Source: Methanothermococcus okinawensis IH1
GTDB taxonomy: Archaea > AGJL01 > Methanococci > Methanococcales > Methanococcaceae
Length of the DNA stretch: 64,000 nucleotides
Direction: 5' to 3'
Assembly (NCBI RefSeq): GCF_000179575.2
Contig: NC_015636.1
Location: 1,589,495 to 1,653,494 of the forward strand
Made by a program: the position numbers and the translations under genes. The stretch's first letter is position 1. Each line of letters begins with the position of its first letter. The notes under the pieces are model-generated. The model did not search any database. It was not told where the DNA came from and saw only the letters and a program-made list of their open reading frames with translations. This document shows, piece after piece, positions 1 to 9,300 of this stretch.

Positions 1-872
1 CCAGAGTATATATTTTCGTTTCTATAATGGCATTTGCAATGACTTATTATCATTATATCCTCAGGTCTTATACCTATCAGAGCTCTACCACATTGACATT
101 TGTAATCCATATAAATATCTATTTTTCCATTGCTGAATATGTATTTTCCATTTTTTTCTTCAATATATCCATCCAACAAGTTTCTAACACCTGTAAATTC
201 TGCTACAAATTTATTTTTCGGTTTTTTAAGTATTTCATCAACGGTTCCTACCTGTTCAATTTTTCCATTTTTTATAATCGCAATGTGTTTTGCAAGGGCT
301 ATCGCCTCATTAAAATCATGGGTAACATGTATAATGGTAATATTTGATTTATTGTATATTTCCCTGAGCTCGTATAACAATTTTTCATGTATAAGCCTAT
401 CAAGTGAGCTCAGTGGTTCATCGAGAAGTATTACTTCTGGCTTTAATACAAGTGCCATTGCAAGGGCTACTCTTTGTTGTTCTCCCATACTAAGATTTTT
501 TGGATATCTGTCCAATAAATGTTCTATTTTCAATATTTTGCAGATATTTTTAATCATTTTTAGTTTTTCATTATTTTTCTCTTTTATACCAAATCCTATG
601 TTTTCTTTTACAGTTAAATGTGGAAATAAATATCTACCATTGCACATTGCAATTTTTCTTTCATTTATGGGCTTTTTAGTAATATCTTCACCGTTAAGAA
701 TTAATTTCCCTTCATTTGCCTTTCTAAATCCTGCTATTATTTCTAAAAGTGTGGTCTTCCCACTTCCACTTAATCCAAGAAATACAAAGTAATCATTATT
801 TTCTATTTTAAGATTATCGATTTTTAGTGTAAAGTTGTTTAATTTCTTTTTTAAATTTTGGATTTCAAGCAT
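1..872 (-). CDS. modC: Molybdate/tungstate-type ABC transporter ATPase (3' end cut by window)
   Basis: This is the ATP-binding subunit that powers oxyanion uptake through the adjacent permease. Reading leftwards from the ATG at 872, the protein opens MLEIQNLKKK and shows Walker A (GLSGSGKTTLLE), an ABC signature of the form LSMGEQQRVALA (LSMGE instead of LSGGQ), Walker B (VILLDEPLSSLD) and the switch histidine in IIHVTHDFNEA. After about residue 220 the sequence continues into a C-terminal extension that leaves the window, so the gene is partial. It follows the binding protein and permease on the same strand, which makes it the fourth gene of that operon. Molybdate versus tungstate cannot be decided from the sequence (WtpC is the alternative name). 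Confidence 0.9.
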   Translation of the reverse strand, partial: MLEIQNLKKKLNNFTLKIDNLKIENNDYFVFLGLSGSGKTTLLEIIAGFRKANEGKLILNGEDITKKPINERKIAMCNGRYLFPHLTVKENIGFGIKEKNNEKLKMIKNICKILKIEHLLDRYPKNLSMGEQQRVALAMALVLKPEVILLDEPLSSLDRLIHEKLLYELREIYNKSNITIIHVTHDFNEAIALAKHIAIIKNGKIEQVGTVDEILKKPKNKFVAEFTGVRNLLDGYIEEKNGKYIFSNGKIDIYMDYKCQCGRALIGIRPEDIMIISHCKCHYRNENIYS

Positions 873-1057
873 AATATCCCATTTTATAATTTAAATTTAA
901 ACCAATGGATGAGAAAAAGATAATAATAAATTAAGGTAATAATGCATAGGATAATAAAGATAATTCTATAATAAAGAAGGAAAATTAAATATTTATTTAA
1001 ATTTTAATTTTTTTAAATCTTTTTAATCTTTTATAGTAATTAAACTCTATTTCATTT

Positions 1058-1819
1058 TTATTTTCCGCATTCGCAGAATCTTTCAAGATTTAATATTTTT
1101 GAGACTCCTGCAACTGTTGTTCCATAAAATATTATTCTTTTATTGTATTTTTTTGCCATATCTAAAATTTCAAAGATTGTTCCATTTGCCGCGGTGCTTC
1201 CCGTAGATAATACAATATCTGAATTTTTTATTAGGTATTCATTCATATCGGCGTGATATATTACAATCCCATGTTTTATTCTTCCAATATTGTTAAAATC
1301 TAAATCTGTTGCCATTACATTTTCTTTTCCAAATGTATCTACCATCTGCTTAATTATTGCAGGATGGTATCCAATTATGCCAATTTTTATATTTGTTCCC
1401 AGCTCGCTTACAATATATTCAGAAAGTTTTTTTGCACATATTTCAGGCTCGTTTTTTATGCAGTGTTCTGTTTTTTCAGTAAGTCCCAAATATCTCATAA
1501 CGGCATTCAATGTTGCTATAACAAGCGGATTATAATCTGATTCTAATACCTCTGCAATGGTTCCTTTAAATTCCTTTAAATCCCCCGTAAATGCATCACC
1601 AACAGCCCCCTTAAAAAATGCCCTCAATAAAAACTCTTTACCATTTAGCAACGGATAATCACTTATTCTTGTTGTATCCAATTGCACATTTACGGGATGT
1701 GCTTCGATAGGTTCATTCAAAAGATTATTTTCTTCTACAAGTTTTTTAAACTCTTTTTTAAGGAGATTAAAGCTTTCAAAATTACTGTTTTTATTTTTAT
1801 TTTCATTCTCACGGTTCAT
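1058..1819 (-). CDS. DUF364 (putative heavy-metal chelation domain) protein
   Basis: A protein of about 253 residues with a DUF4213-like N-terminal part and a C-terminal Rossmann-like DUF364 domain, seen as IGIIGYHPAIIKQM, ATDLDFNNIG and VLSTGSTAANGT, ending with an FCECGK tail. DUF364 proteins are described as putative heavy-metal chelators; the reaction is unknown. A GTG lies 9 nt further upstream, but the ATG at 1819 is preceded by GGTGATAATT, so I use it. The start overlaps the permease stop by 11 nt, which implies translational coupling. Its position between permease and ATPase suggests a role in handling the imported molybdate or tungstate (inference). Confidence 0.8.
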   Translation of the reverse strand: MNRENENKNKNSNFESFNLLKKEFKKLVEENNLLNEPIEAHPVNVQLDTTRISDYPLLNGKEFLLRAFFKGAVGDAFTGDLKEFKGTIAEVLESDYNPLVIATLNAVMRYLGLTEKTEHCIKNEPEICAKKLSEYIVSELGTNIKIGIIGYHPAIIKQMVDTFGKENVMATDLDFNNIGRIKHGIVIYHADMNEYLIKNSDIVLSTGSTAANGTIFEILDMAKKYNKRIIFYGTTVAGVSKILNLERFCECGK

Positions 1820-2597
1820 AATTATCACCTATTTTAACTATTGTTTTTATTGAGAATATAATTAATACTGCAACTACAAGAAATATAAATGCCACTGAAA
1901 GTGCGAGCTCTAACTTACCCACAGATATATTTAGAAATACGGCAATAGGTAATGTCTCAGTTTTCATCTTTGTAGCTCCTGCAAGCATTAATGTGGCTCC
2001 AAATTCCCCTATACTCCTAGCCCATGCAAGAATCATACCTGCAAGAATGCCATTTTTTGCCATTGGTAATATTACCTTAAAGAAACTTTTTAGCCTGCTA
2101 ATTCCTAAACTCTGTGCTATATATTCGTATTTCTCATCTATACCTTCAAATACTGCTTTTGATGTTTTAATGATAAATGGAGTAGCAACAAAGAACTGTG
2201 CAACAATTATTCCTATTGGACTAAATATTATATTTATGATGCTTTCAGCAATTCCTCCAATTAGTGTATTTCCAAAGAACACGAGAAGAGCAAAACCTGA
2301 TATAAGTGGTGGAAGTATCACCGGCAAATCTACCAAACTATCTATTAATTCCTTTCCTTTAAAATTATACCTTGCAAGAGCATATGCAGAAGGAATACCC
2401 ACAATAGCACCAATTAATGTGGCAATTGATGCAGTCATTAAGCTAAGTTTTATGGCAAATTGAATTTCCTTTGAGAATATTGCCTCTTCAAGTGTTTCTA
2501 TGGATACTTTACCAACAATTGTTAGCACAGCAAATATTATAAATATAACAAAAATTGATAAAGCAGATAATGAAATAAATTTTAATAAATTTCTCAT
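1809..2597 (-). CDS. modB: Molybdate/tungstate ABC transporter permease
   Basis: A 262-residue integral membrane protein with about six hydrophobic segments. It carries the BPD-type permease coupling region, seen around YIAQSLGISRLKSFFKVILP and the AWARSIGEFGATLMLAG stretch, which is characteristic of ModB/WtpB/CysT-type permeases. It forms the channel through which oxyanion delivered by the binding protein enters the cell. It lies 98 nt downstream of the binding-protein gene and overlaps the DUF364 gene. The length is normal for ModB. Confidence 0.92.
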   Translation of the reverse strand: MRNLLKFISLSALSIFVIFIIFAVLTIVGKVSIETLEEAIFSKEIQFAIKLSLMTASIATLIGAIVGIPSAYALARYNFKGKELIDSLVDLPVILPPLISGFALLVFFGNTLIGGIAESIINIIFSPIGIIVAQFFVATPFIIKTSKAVFEGIDEKYEYIAQSLGISRLKSFFKVILPMAKNGILAGMILAWARSIGEFGATLMLAGATKMKTETLPIAVFLNISVGKLELALSVAFIFLVVAVLIIFSIKTIVKIGDNYEP

Positions 2598-2695
2598 ATT
2601 ATCCCTAAATTTTATATTATTTTATTTTATTATTGTAATAATACATATTTACATAATATTGCCCTCTATATCTCCATTAAATTATTATACTTTAT

Positions 2696-3484
2696 TTATT
2701 CTACCACTTCATATCCGTATTTTTTAAATATCTCTTTTCCCTTGGTATTTACAAAATCATAAAATAATCTTGCATTTTTCTTATTTTTGGTTGTTTTCAA
2801 TATTGCAATAGGCACCGTCTTAATTATATTGTATTTTGGATTTATTGGAATAATATTCACCTTATCTTTATCCTCTATTGCATCAGCCCTCCAAACCACT
2901 CCGGCATCAACTTGACCAAGCTCGACATAAATTAAGGTCTGTTTTACAGTGGCACCTTTAACAACGGTGTTATTTTTTATTCTTTTGGTTATGTCAGGAT
3001 GGTCTTTCTCTGCCTTAGATAATATCTTATTAAATGTTCTTCCTATGCAATTATCTTCATCATTAAGAGCTAATTTTATTCCTGGTTTTCCCAAATCTTC
3101 AAGTGATGTAATATTTTTTGGATTTCCTTTTTTAACTACAATTACTGGAATATGTTTTGTTATATTGGCAACCTCTGTAATATAGCCCTTTTTATTCAAT
3201 TCATTAACATAGAAATATGTACCAGGCATAAATATATCTCCTTTATTTGATGCAAGGACCTTAGAATAAAGTAGTCCGCCTCCAGCATAGTCATAATTAA
3301 CTTTTATGTGGTATTTTTTTTCAAATTCCTTTCCAATTTCATCCATGGGTTGTTGCAGTCCTGCTCCAACATAGGCATGAATGGAAGCCTCATTGGTGCC
3401 ATTATTTTCTTTTTCAGTGCATCCCGATAAAGTTAAACCTATTATTGTCAAACCCATTGCGACTATAATCCATATTTTTTTCAT
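2696..3484 (-). CDS. modA: Molybdate/tungstate ABC transporter substrate-binding lipoprotein
   Basis: A 262-residue exported binding protein. The N-terminus is a lipoprotein signal: Met-Lys-Lys, a hydrophobic core and a LSGC lipobox near residue 21, followed by a Glu/Asn-rich tether. The mature part has the periplasmic-binding fold of the ModA family, with AYVGAGLQQPMDEI at its start and YVELGQVDAGVVWRADA near residue 190. It captures molybdate or tungstate outside the cell for the adjacent permease and ATPase. At this length it is closer to ModA than to the longer WtpA proteins, but the ion preference is not visible. It is the first gene of the operon and lies directly behind the operator-like palindrome at 3513-3526. 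Confidence 0.9.
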   Translation of the reverse strand: MKKIWIIVAMGLTIIGLTLSGCTEKENNGTNEASIHAYVGAGLQQPMDEIGKEFEKKYHIKVNYDYAGGGLLYSKVLASNKGDIFMPGTYFYVNELNKKGYITEVANITKHIPVIVVKKGNPKNITSLEDLGKPGIKLALNDEDNCIGRTFNKILSKAEKDHPDITKRIKNNTVVKGATVKQTLIYVELGQVDAGVVWRADAIEDKDKVNIIPINPKYNIIKTVPIAILKTTKNKKNARLFYDFVNTKGKEIFKKYGYEVVE

Positions 3485-3512
3485 AACCTCACCATTATAT
3501 TTTATTATTAAA

Positions 3513-3592
3513 GGAAGTATATTTCCGTTATAATATACAATATAAGGAAGTATTATTCTCGTTAAAAACTATTGATTTATAATATATAAAGT
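3513..3592 (-). promoter_or_regulatory. Promoter and operator-like repeats before modA
   Basis: Read towards modA, a TATA-like stretch (CTTTATATATTATA, about 3578-3591) is followed by two copies of a GGAAGTAT element at 3513 and 3546, 33 bp apart. The gene-proximal copy is part of the near-palindrome GGAAGTATATTTCC (3513-3526). If transcription starts about 25 nt after the TATA box, the elements sit at or just after the start, where a repressor would act. The regulator and ligand are inferred (oxyanion-responsive) and not shown by the sequence. Confidence 0.45.
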
Positions 3593-3842
3593 TTTTGGTA
3601 ATAACTAATTTTGCAATTATATTATATTAATTATAATATAAAAAATTAACTATTATAAATTACATAATATTATTATAAATAAATATAAATATTTGAATTA
3701 ATACCCATATAATAGGCAATATAAAATATATAAGAATATATAAATATATAAAAATATTTAAAATAAAATTATAAAATTATAAAATTAGATAATTAGAATA
3801 ACAATTAGAACATAATAATAAAATCAGAATATATAAATATAA

Positions 3843-5414
3843 TTAAACAACTCTTCCAGTTATGGACCTTCTACCATATCCTGTTATTTTAACATCCACA
3901 AAGCTTCTAAGTTTTAAATCTTTTCCTATTATTCCAACCAATATAGGATAGCTTCCAAACTGTCGCCCAAAATAAAGAGCATCTTTTTCTTTTATCTTAT
4001 TGGATAATGAAGGATTTTTTGAATCTTTTTTCATAACTTCAACAAATACATCTTTTAATACAGTTCCCTTTGGAATTACCCTTTTTAACATTGCATTGTC
4101 GATTTCTTTTCTAATTTTTTCCTTAAAGCTCAAAAATAATTTTTTTCTTTTATTTGCTTTTTTGACGTCTTTTACACTTATATCTGTGCCGAAGAATGGA
4201 ACAACCTGCCTTATATTTATCCTTCTTATCATATAACCCTCATCATATATTTGTTTTAAATAATTATAATTTATATTAAATGTTTCCTTTGTTTCTCCCT
4301 TTAATCCAAATAATAGGTTTATACCTGGAAGTAAGTGTGGAAGACCGCCTGAGCTCCTACTACCACCTATTTCATTTAATATTTTTACAGCCTTTAAAAC
4401 ATCCTCGGGAGTAGTTAATAGGTTATTCTTTTTAATAACATTCTCATCAAAACTTTCAACACCAAAAGCCGCAACATTTCCTCCTGTGCAGTATTTAACA
4501 AGTATTTTTGCAATTTCTCTACTTTCATTTTCATGCCTTGCTATCACCGCAGGATTTGCATTGTCTATATGCAATACCTCAGGTTTGATGTTGTTGCGTA
4601 TGCCCTTAAACAATCTTTCAATAGCCTCAACATTTGGTTTTGGCACCTCATCTTTTTCGCCATCCTTGGCTTTGTAGGAAAAAATACAGGGCTGTCTTCC
4701 TATTCTATAATATCTTACGCCGTTTAAATACAATTCTTTAACCTCATCTACAATATCCTTTTCATCCCTATATACTGGACTCCCAAATCTTCTCGGTTCT
4801 GTGCAAAAGCTACATCCTCCGCTTATATGTCTTGAACAACCCCTGTATGTTTCAATTTCTGCAATGATATAAGGATAATTGGGATGCTGTTTTACAATTT
4901 TAGCCCCTCTAATTGCAAATTCCCTTATTTGACTGTAATATCTTAATTTCTCAGGATTTATTTTTTCAATGCTGAAATTATTTTCAATTAAATCGTACAA
5001 GGTTAATTCAAGGTCTCCACTTGCTACAATATCAAAGAAATATTTAAGGTTTTTTTCATCCTTTATTTTTCCACCTTCTCTCGATGAACCAAATTTTGTT
5101 GCAACAGGACCTCCCAATATCTTTAATCCTCTAAAATCATATAAAATTGATACAATTTCTTTTAATGTTGCAGGATTTGCATTTAAATATTTTCCAGGTG
5201 TATGAAATCCACAAATTGCAATAACTGCATCAAATTTATTAAAATCAAATCCTTTTTTAATCTCTTCCCTTAATTTATCGATAGTTATATAATGCACATC
5301 ATAGTTATATTTGTAAAGAACGCCTGCTGTATATCTTGGATAGGTTCCTATATATGGTGGAACCCCAAGTCCAGCAGGTTCATCGGTATAACCATCGAGT
5401 ATTAAAAATTTCAT
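3843..5414 (-). CDS. Radical SAM protein with C-x7-C-x2-C cluster motif and TRAM-like tail
   Basis: A 523-residue radical SAM enzyme, counted from the ATG at 5414 preceded by GGTGATATT. A longer frame to 5471 exists but has no ribosome-binding site and runs through a duplicated leader. The N-terminal ~170 residues resemble a B12-binding-like region (MKFLILDGYTDEPAG, ILGGPVATKFG). The cluster motif is ETYRGCSRHISGGCSFC, with seven residues between the first two Cys instead of the usual three. The SAM-binding core follows (FGVESFDENVI, LLFGLKGETKETF). The last ~60 residues look like a TRAM-type RNA-binding domain (VDVKITGYGRRSITGRVV), which points to an RNA substrate. The exact reaction is unknown to me. 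Confidence 0.8.
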   Translation of the reverse strand: MKFLILDGYTDEPAGLGVPPYIGTYPRYTAGVLYKYNYDVHYITIDKLREEIKKGFDFNKFDAVIAICGFHTPGKYLNANPATLKEIVSILYDFRGLKILGGPVATKFGSSREGGKIKDEKNLKYFFDIVASGDLELTLYDLIENNFSIEKINPEKLRYYSQIREFAIRGAKIVKQHPNYPYIIAEIETYRGCSRHISGGCSFCTEPRRFGSPVYRDEKDIVDEVKELYLNGVRYYRIGRQPCIFSYKAKDGEKDEVPKPNVEAIERLFKGIRNNIKPEVLHIDNANPAVIARHENESREIAKILVKYCTGGNVAAFGVESFDENVIKKNNLLTTPEDVLKAVKILNEIGGSRSSGGLPHLLPGINLLFGLKGETKETFNINYNYLKQIYDEGYMIRRINIRQVVPFFGTDISVKDVKKANKRKKLFLSFKEKIRKEIDNAMLKRVIPKGTVLKDVFVEVMKKDSKNPSLSNKIKEKDALYFGRQFGSYPILVGIIGKDLKLRSFVDVKITGYGRRSITGRVV

Positions 5415-5505
5415 AATATCACCATTGTTTTGTTCAAAACGAACAAAGTGAGTTTTGAATTTTTCGACCAACCATCAAGTATAATAGTTTCATAGTATCA
5501 CCATT
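5390..5505 (-). repeat. Duplicated start region flanking a hairpin insert (radical SAM gene)
   Basis: The stretch 5390-5426, which contains the gene's ribosome-binding site, ATG and first eight codons, recurs in degenerate form at 5470-5505 with about eight substitutions and one indel. The 43 bp between them contain GTTTTG-TT-CAAAAC and the longer inverted pair TTCAAAAC/GTTTTGAA. The distal copy keeps GGTGATACTATG but is out of frame because of the indel, so it looks like a dead duplicate start. Similar arrangements occur at 29549-29678 and 53511-53583. Confidence 0.65.
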
Positions 5506-5613
5506 AGTAAGAATATCTATAATTATCATAATAAAAATAACCATAATGTTCAAACTAACTATATAATATTATTAAAATAAAATAATAATCTTAAATTTTT
5601 ATTATATACTAAA

Positions 5614-5678
5614 AAACACCTGTGATGAATAAATGTTTCTGATAAAATATGATGAACCGTATGAGCTCTGAGGTGTTT
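5614..5678 (+). ncRNA. C/D box sRNA (2'-O-methylation guide)
   Basis: All boxes of an archaeal C/D guide RNA are present in order: C box GTGATGA (5622-5628), D' box CTGA (5639-5642), C' box ATGATGA (5649-5655), D box CTGA (5668-5671). A perfect 7-bp terminal stem AAACACC/GGTGTTT (5614-5620 with 5672-5678) closes the molecule. The D guide is 12 nt (ACCGTATGAGCT) and the D' guide is 10 nt (ATAAATGTTT). By the N+5 rule the D guide would direct methylation of the fifth base (C) in a target reading AGCTCATACGGT. I have not identified the target. The gene ends 64 nt before pdxT and may be co-transcribed with it. Confidence 0.85.
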
Positions 5679-5742
5679 ATTATTTTTTATTATTTTTAGT
5701 AAAATTTTTATTTTGATATTAATAATATAGTATGGTGAAAGT

Positions 5743-6306
5743 ATGAGTATGATAATAGGTATATTAGGTATCCAAGGAGACATTGAGGAGCACGAAGAAA
5801 TGGTTAAAAAAATAAACTGCACTCCAAAAAGAATTAGAACACCCGCTGATTTAGATGATATTGACGCCCTTATTATTCCAGGTGGAGAAAGCACCACCAT
5901 GGGCAAACTTATGAAAAAATATGGTTTTATTGAAGCTTTGAAAAAATCTGATTTTCCAATATTGGGAACATGTGCGGGTATGGTATTACTCTCGAAAGGA
6001 ACTGGAAGGGAACAACCACTTTTAGAGTTAATGGACATAACCATTAAAAGAAACGCCTATGGAAGCCAGAGAGAAAGTTTTGAGGAAGATATTGAATTGG
6101 ATGGAGAAAAAGTCCATGCGGTATTTATCAGAGCTCCTATTGTAGATAAGATATTAAACGATAAAGTTAAAGTTATAGCAAAAGAGGGAGATAATATTGT
6201 TGGTGTAGTGGAAGGTAAATACATGGCAATAGCATTTCACCCGGAACTCTCTGATGATGGATATAAGGTTTATAAATATTTCCTAGATAATGTTGTTGGA
6301 AAATAA
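5743..6306 (+). CDS. pdxT: Pyridoxal 5'-phosphate synthase glutaminase subunit
   Basis: A 187-residue class I glutaminase that releases ammonia from glutamine for the PdxS synthase in vitamin B6 synthesis. Visible motifs are [14 protein letters not shown] at the N-terminus, the oxyanion strand [11 protein letters not shown], the nucleophile Cys in [12 protein letters not shown] (about residue 80) and the His/Glu pair in AIAFHPELS (about residues 168-172). GGTGAAAGT precedes the ATG at 5743. The partner pdxS is not in this window. The length matches the family. Confidence 0.97.
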   Translation: MSMIIGILGIQGDIEEHEEMVKKINCTPKRIRTPADLDDIDALIIPGGESTTMGKLMKKYGFIEALKKSDFPILGTCAGMVLLSKGTGREQPLLELMDITIKRNAYGSQRESFEEDIELDGEKVHAVFIRAPIVDKILNDKVKVIAKEGDNIVGVVEGKYMAIAFHPELSDDGYKVYKYFLDNVVGK

Positions 6307-6332
6307 AACCTAAAAAATATATAAATTAATAT

Positions 6333-9300
6333 TTATTTCTTCAATTCGGTGTATTTTTCAATATATTCATCTATAACCTCTTTATCTACCTTATCTTTTA
6401 TATTTAATGATTCAAGAAGGTTTATAAGGTATTCCTTAACTGCTGGATACTCGGATTCTTCAATATAGTCCATAATCTTCTTAACGATTTTACTTAGAAG
6501 TTTTTTGTCTTCATGTATATACTGGCAGAGCCTTAGAATATCCACAGCTTTCTTAAATATTATCCATGGCTGGTCTTTATCGATATTCATGATAGTATCT
6601 AAAAATGCATATGCAACATCCTTATCACATTCAATAAATTTATTTTTTAATAGATATTCCAAAGCCTCAATAATTTCTGATTTAACATAGATGGATACAT
6701 CACGCTGTAAGAATTTTTTTATGACTATCAATGTGGATTCATCCCCGGGATTATTTATTAAGTTATTTTTCAACCAGTTATCTTTTTTCAGTGCTATTTC
6801 TTCAAGCAATATCAATGCTTTTTCCGATAATAACTCATACCCTTCTAACGAGGCTAATTTTGATAATATATTATATAGATTGGTTAATAACAATTCATTC
6901 AATGGATTATCATTTTTGGAAATTTCTTCAATTAACAAATCCAAAGCCATTATCTTTAAAATTACCATATCTTCATAGTTAAGTATTTGGATAATGGTTT
7001 TTACAATATCGTTAATACTATTGCACCCCATACATTCAAAACTATTCTTTGTAGGAATATATATTATTTTACTGTAATACTCCCATTCTATATTTTTATT
7101 TATATTTATATTTTCAACTTCAAGATTAAACGGGTGTTCTTTTAGATATTCCATTAATTCTCTTTTTTCTTTAATTATGCTCCTACTTTCAGGTTCATTC
7201 ATTTTTTCAAGTATGGATAATGAAAGATTGATATTTTCCTCTGCTACATATTCGTATATTACTAATTCTTTAACCCTATTTAACAATCTATTGCTTATTA
7301 TAAATCCCTCATTAACAAAACTATATAATATTTTTAATTGAGTATTTCTTATTTTAAAGACAGGTTCTCTAATAATACGATATATTATATCCTCCATATC
7401 TTGTGGTAATATAGGATATTTTGATAAATAATCTTTAATAATTTTTTTAGCTGTTTCAGATTTGTCTTTCAATCCAATTATCTCTGGAAGGATAAATATA
7501 ATTTCTTTATAGATATTATTTTCAAAGGCTTTTAAAATCATTTCAATGGAATTATAATCTCCTTTTTTAATATGACGATTTATACCAATTTTAGCAAGTA
7601 ATATAATGGATTTCCTCGTTTCAGGAAATTTTAAATATTTTTTAATTAAATCAACCTGTTCTGTGATGGATTTACTATTGTAATCTAAAAATTCTATATA
7701 TTCTGGGTATTTAATCAACAAATTATCCAATAATTTTTTGCTAATATTCCTTACAAATCTGTGTCTATCCGTTAAATATTTTGTCATAATCGCTGAAATA
7801 ATATTTTTTTCAACTTCTTCTTTTTTAAGAATATTTGGAAAATTCTCTATCAATATATTATAAAATAACAAATATTCAATTCGATTTCCGAAATACCAAT
7901 CATCAAATAAATATGTGGATTTAACAAATACATTATTTGGAATTTTATTATTTAACTCAACATTCATTCTCAATAGCCATAGTCCCATATTTCTTACTAA
8001 ATATACATTATCATAAAGCATATCATTTATCAAATCAAATTTACGAGACCCATAACTAGGTCTTATATATATTAAATTACCCAAATATTTTCCAGCATAG
8101 TATCTATCCAACCAATTTTTTCTTTTCATGTTGATATACAACGATTTAATCAATTTTTGAAACTCTGATATATCCATATCTTCAAGTTCTTTAATAATTC
8201 CTATATCAAAATTAGGAGAACATGTTGCCGAGAAACATTCGTATCTTTTTAATTCATATGCTAAGTATAATCCATTGTAATAACACAAATGCCCCTCATT
8301 CATTATACTTTTTAAATCAATTTTATCAACAATTTCAAATACTTTACGCTTAATATATTCTGATTCTGTGTTTTTAAATAGATAATACAATATTTCAAGA
8401 GAAAATCCTTTTATAACATATTTATCATTAAAATTTTTTAAAATCCTATTAAAGAACATATCCAAATATTCATCCTTAATATGTAGTTTGTCAAACAATA
8501 TTAATCTTTTAAATAAAAACATAGAAGATAGTTTAACCATCCAACTTGGATTATCAAATGATGCTATTATTTTATCCATTAATTGATTGCTTAATTCCTT
8601 ATTTTCTTCCAATATTTGACATAAAACATCACTATGAATGTGTAATGTTGCCATTATCATGGATTTTATCAAATATTCTTCTTCGTCGTTCAGTGCATTT
8701 TTTATAACTTCTAACAGTTCTTCTTTTGAAACCATTTCTTTAAAATAGAGATTATATAACCATTTAAGAAATTTGTAGCGGTCTGACTTCTTAAAGTTAA
8801 AGTTATTGAAAGTATTATTACGATGCTTTAAATACACCATATAATATAGGTTAATTAGGTAGTTTTTATCCAATGTTTTAAATTCTTCGAGGATTTCAAT
8901 GGCAAGCACTTGAAGTATTTTATATCCATATCCATTAGACACCAATACAATTTCAGGGAGGGTATTTGTTAAATGCTCTGGGGTGATTGTTGATATTAAC
9001 CCCAAAGATACCATGGCATAAGTTACCTCATAGGGATTGGATGAATAAAGTTTTAAAGATAATGAATGTATATACCTTACAATAGTATTCACATTCAATG
9101 AGTTTATAATTTGTTTAGCAAATTCTGATGTTGTAGTATTTGGAGAATTAGCCCAAAAATACAGTAAAACAAATATATCTTCATTAATAATGTGATGGTC
9201 TAAAACAAGTTTCTTTATAGAGTTCATTAAATTTATTCTCGTAACCAAGTTATTATCCTGAGCTAATTTTATAATCTGTTCCTCTAACTTCTTAATTTCA

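Noticed and set aside
130-792. 220-codon plus-strand frame at the left end
   Set aside because: It is antisense to the ABC ATPase, whose Walker and signature motifs are unmistakable on the minus strand.
5559-6044. 161-codon minus-strand frame over the sRNA and pdxT
   Set aside because: It is a shadow of pdxT and covers a plus-strand C/D sRNA; no ribosome-binding site or protein-like composition.
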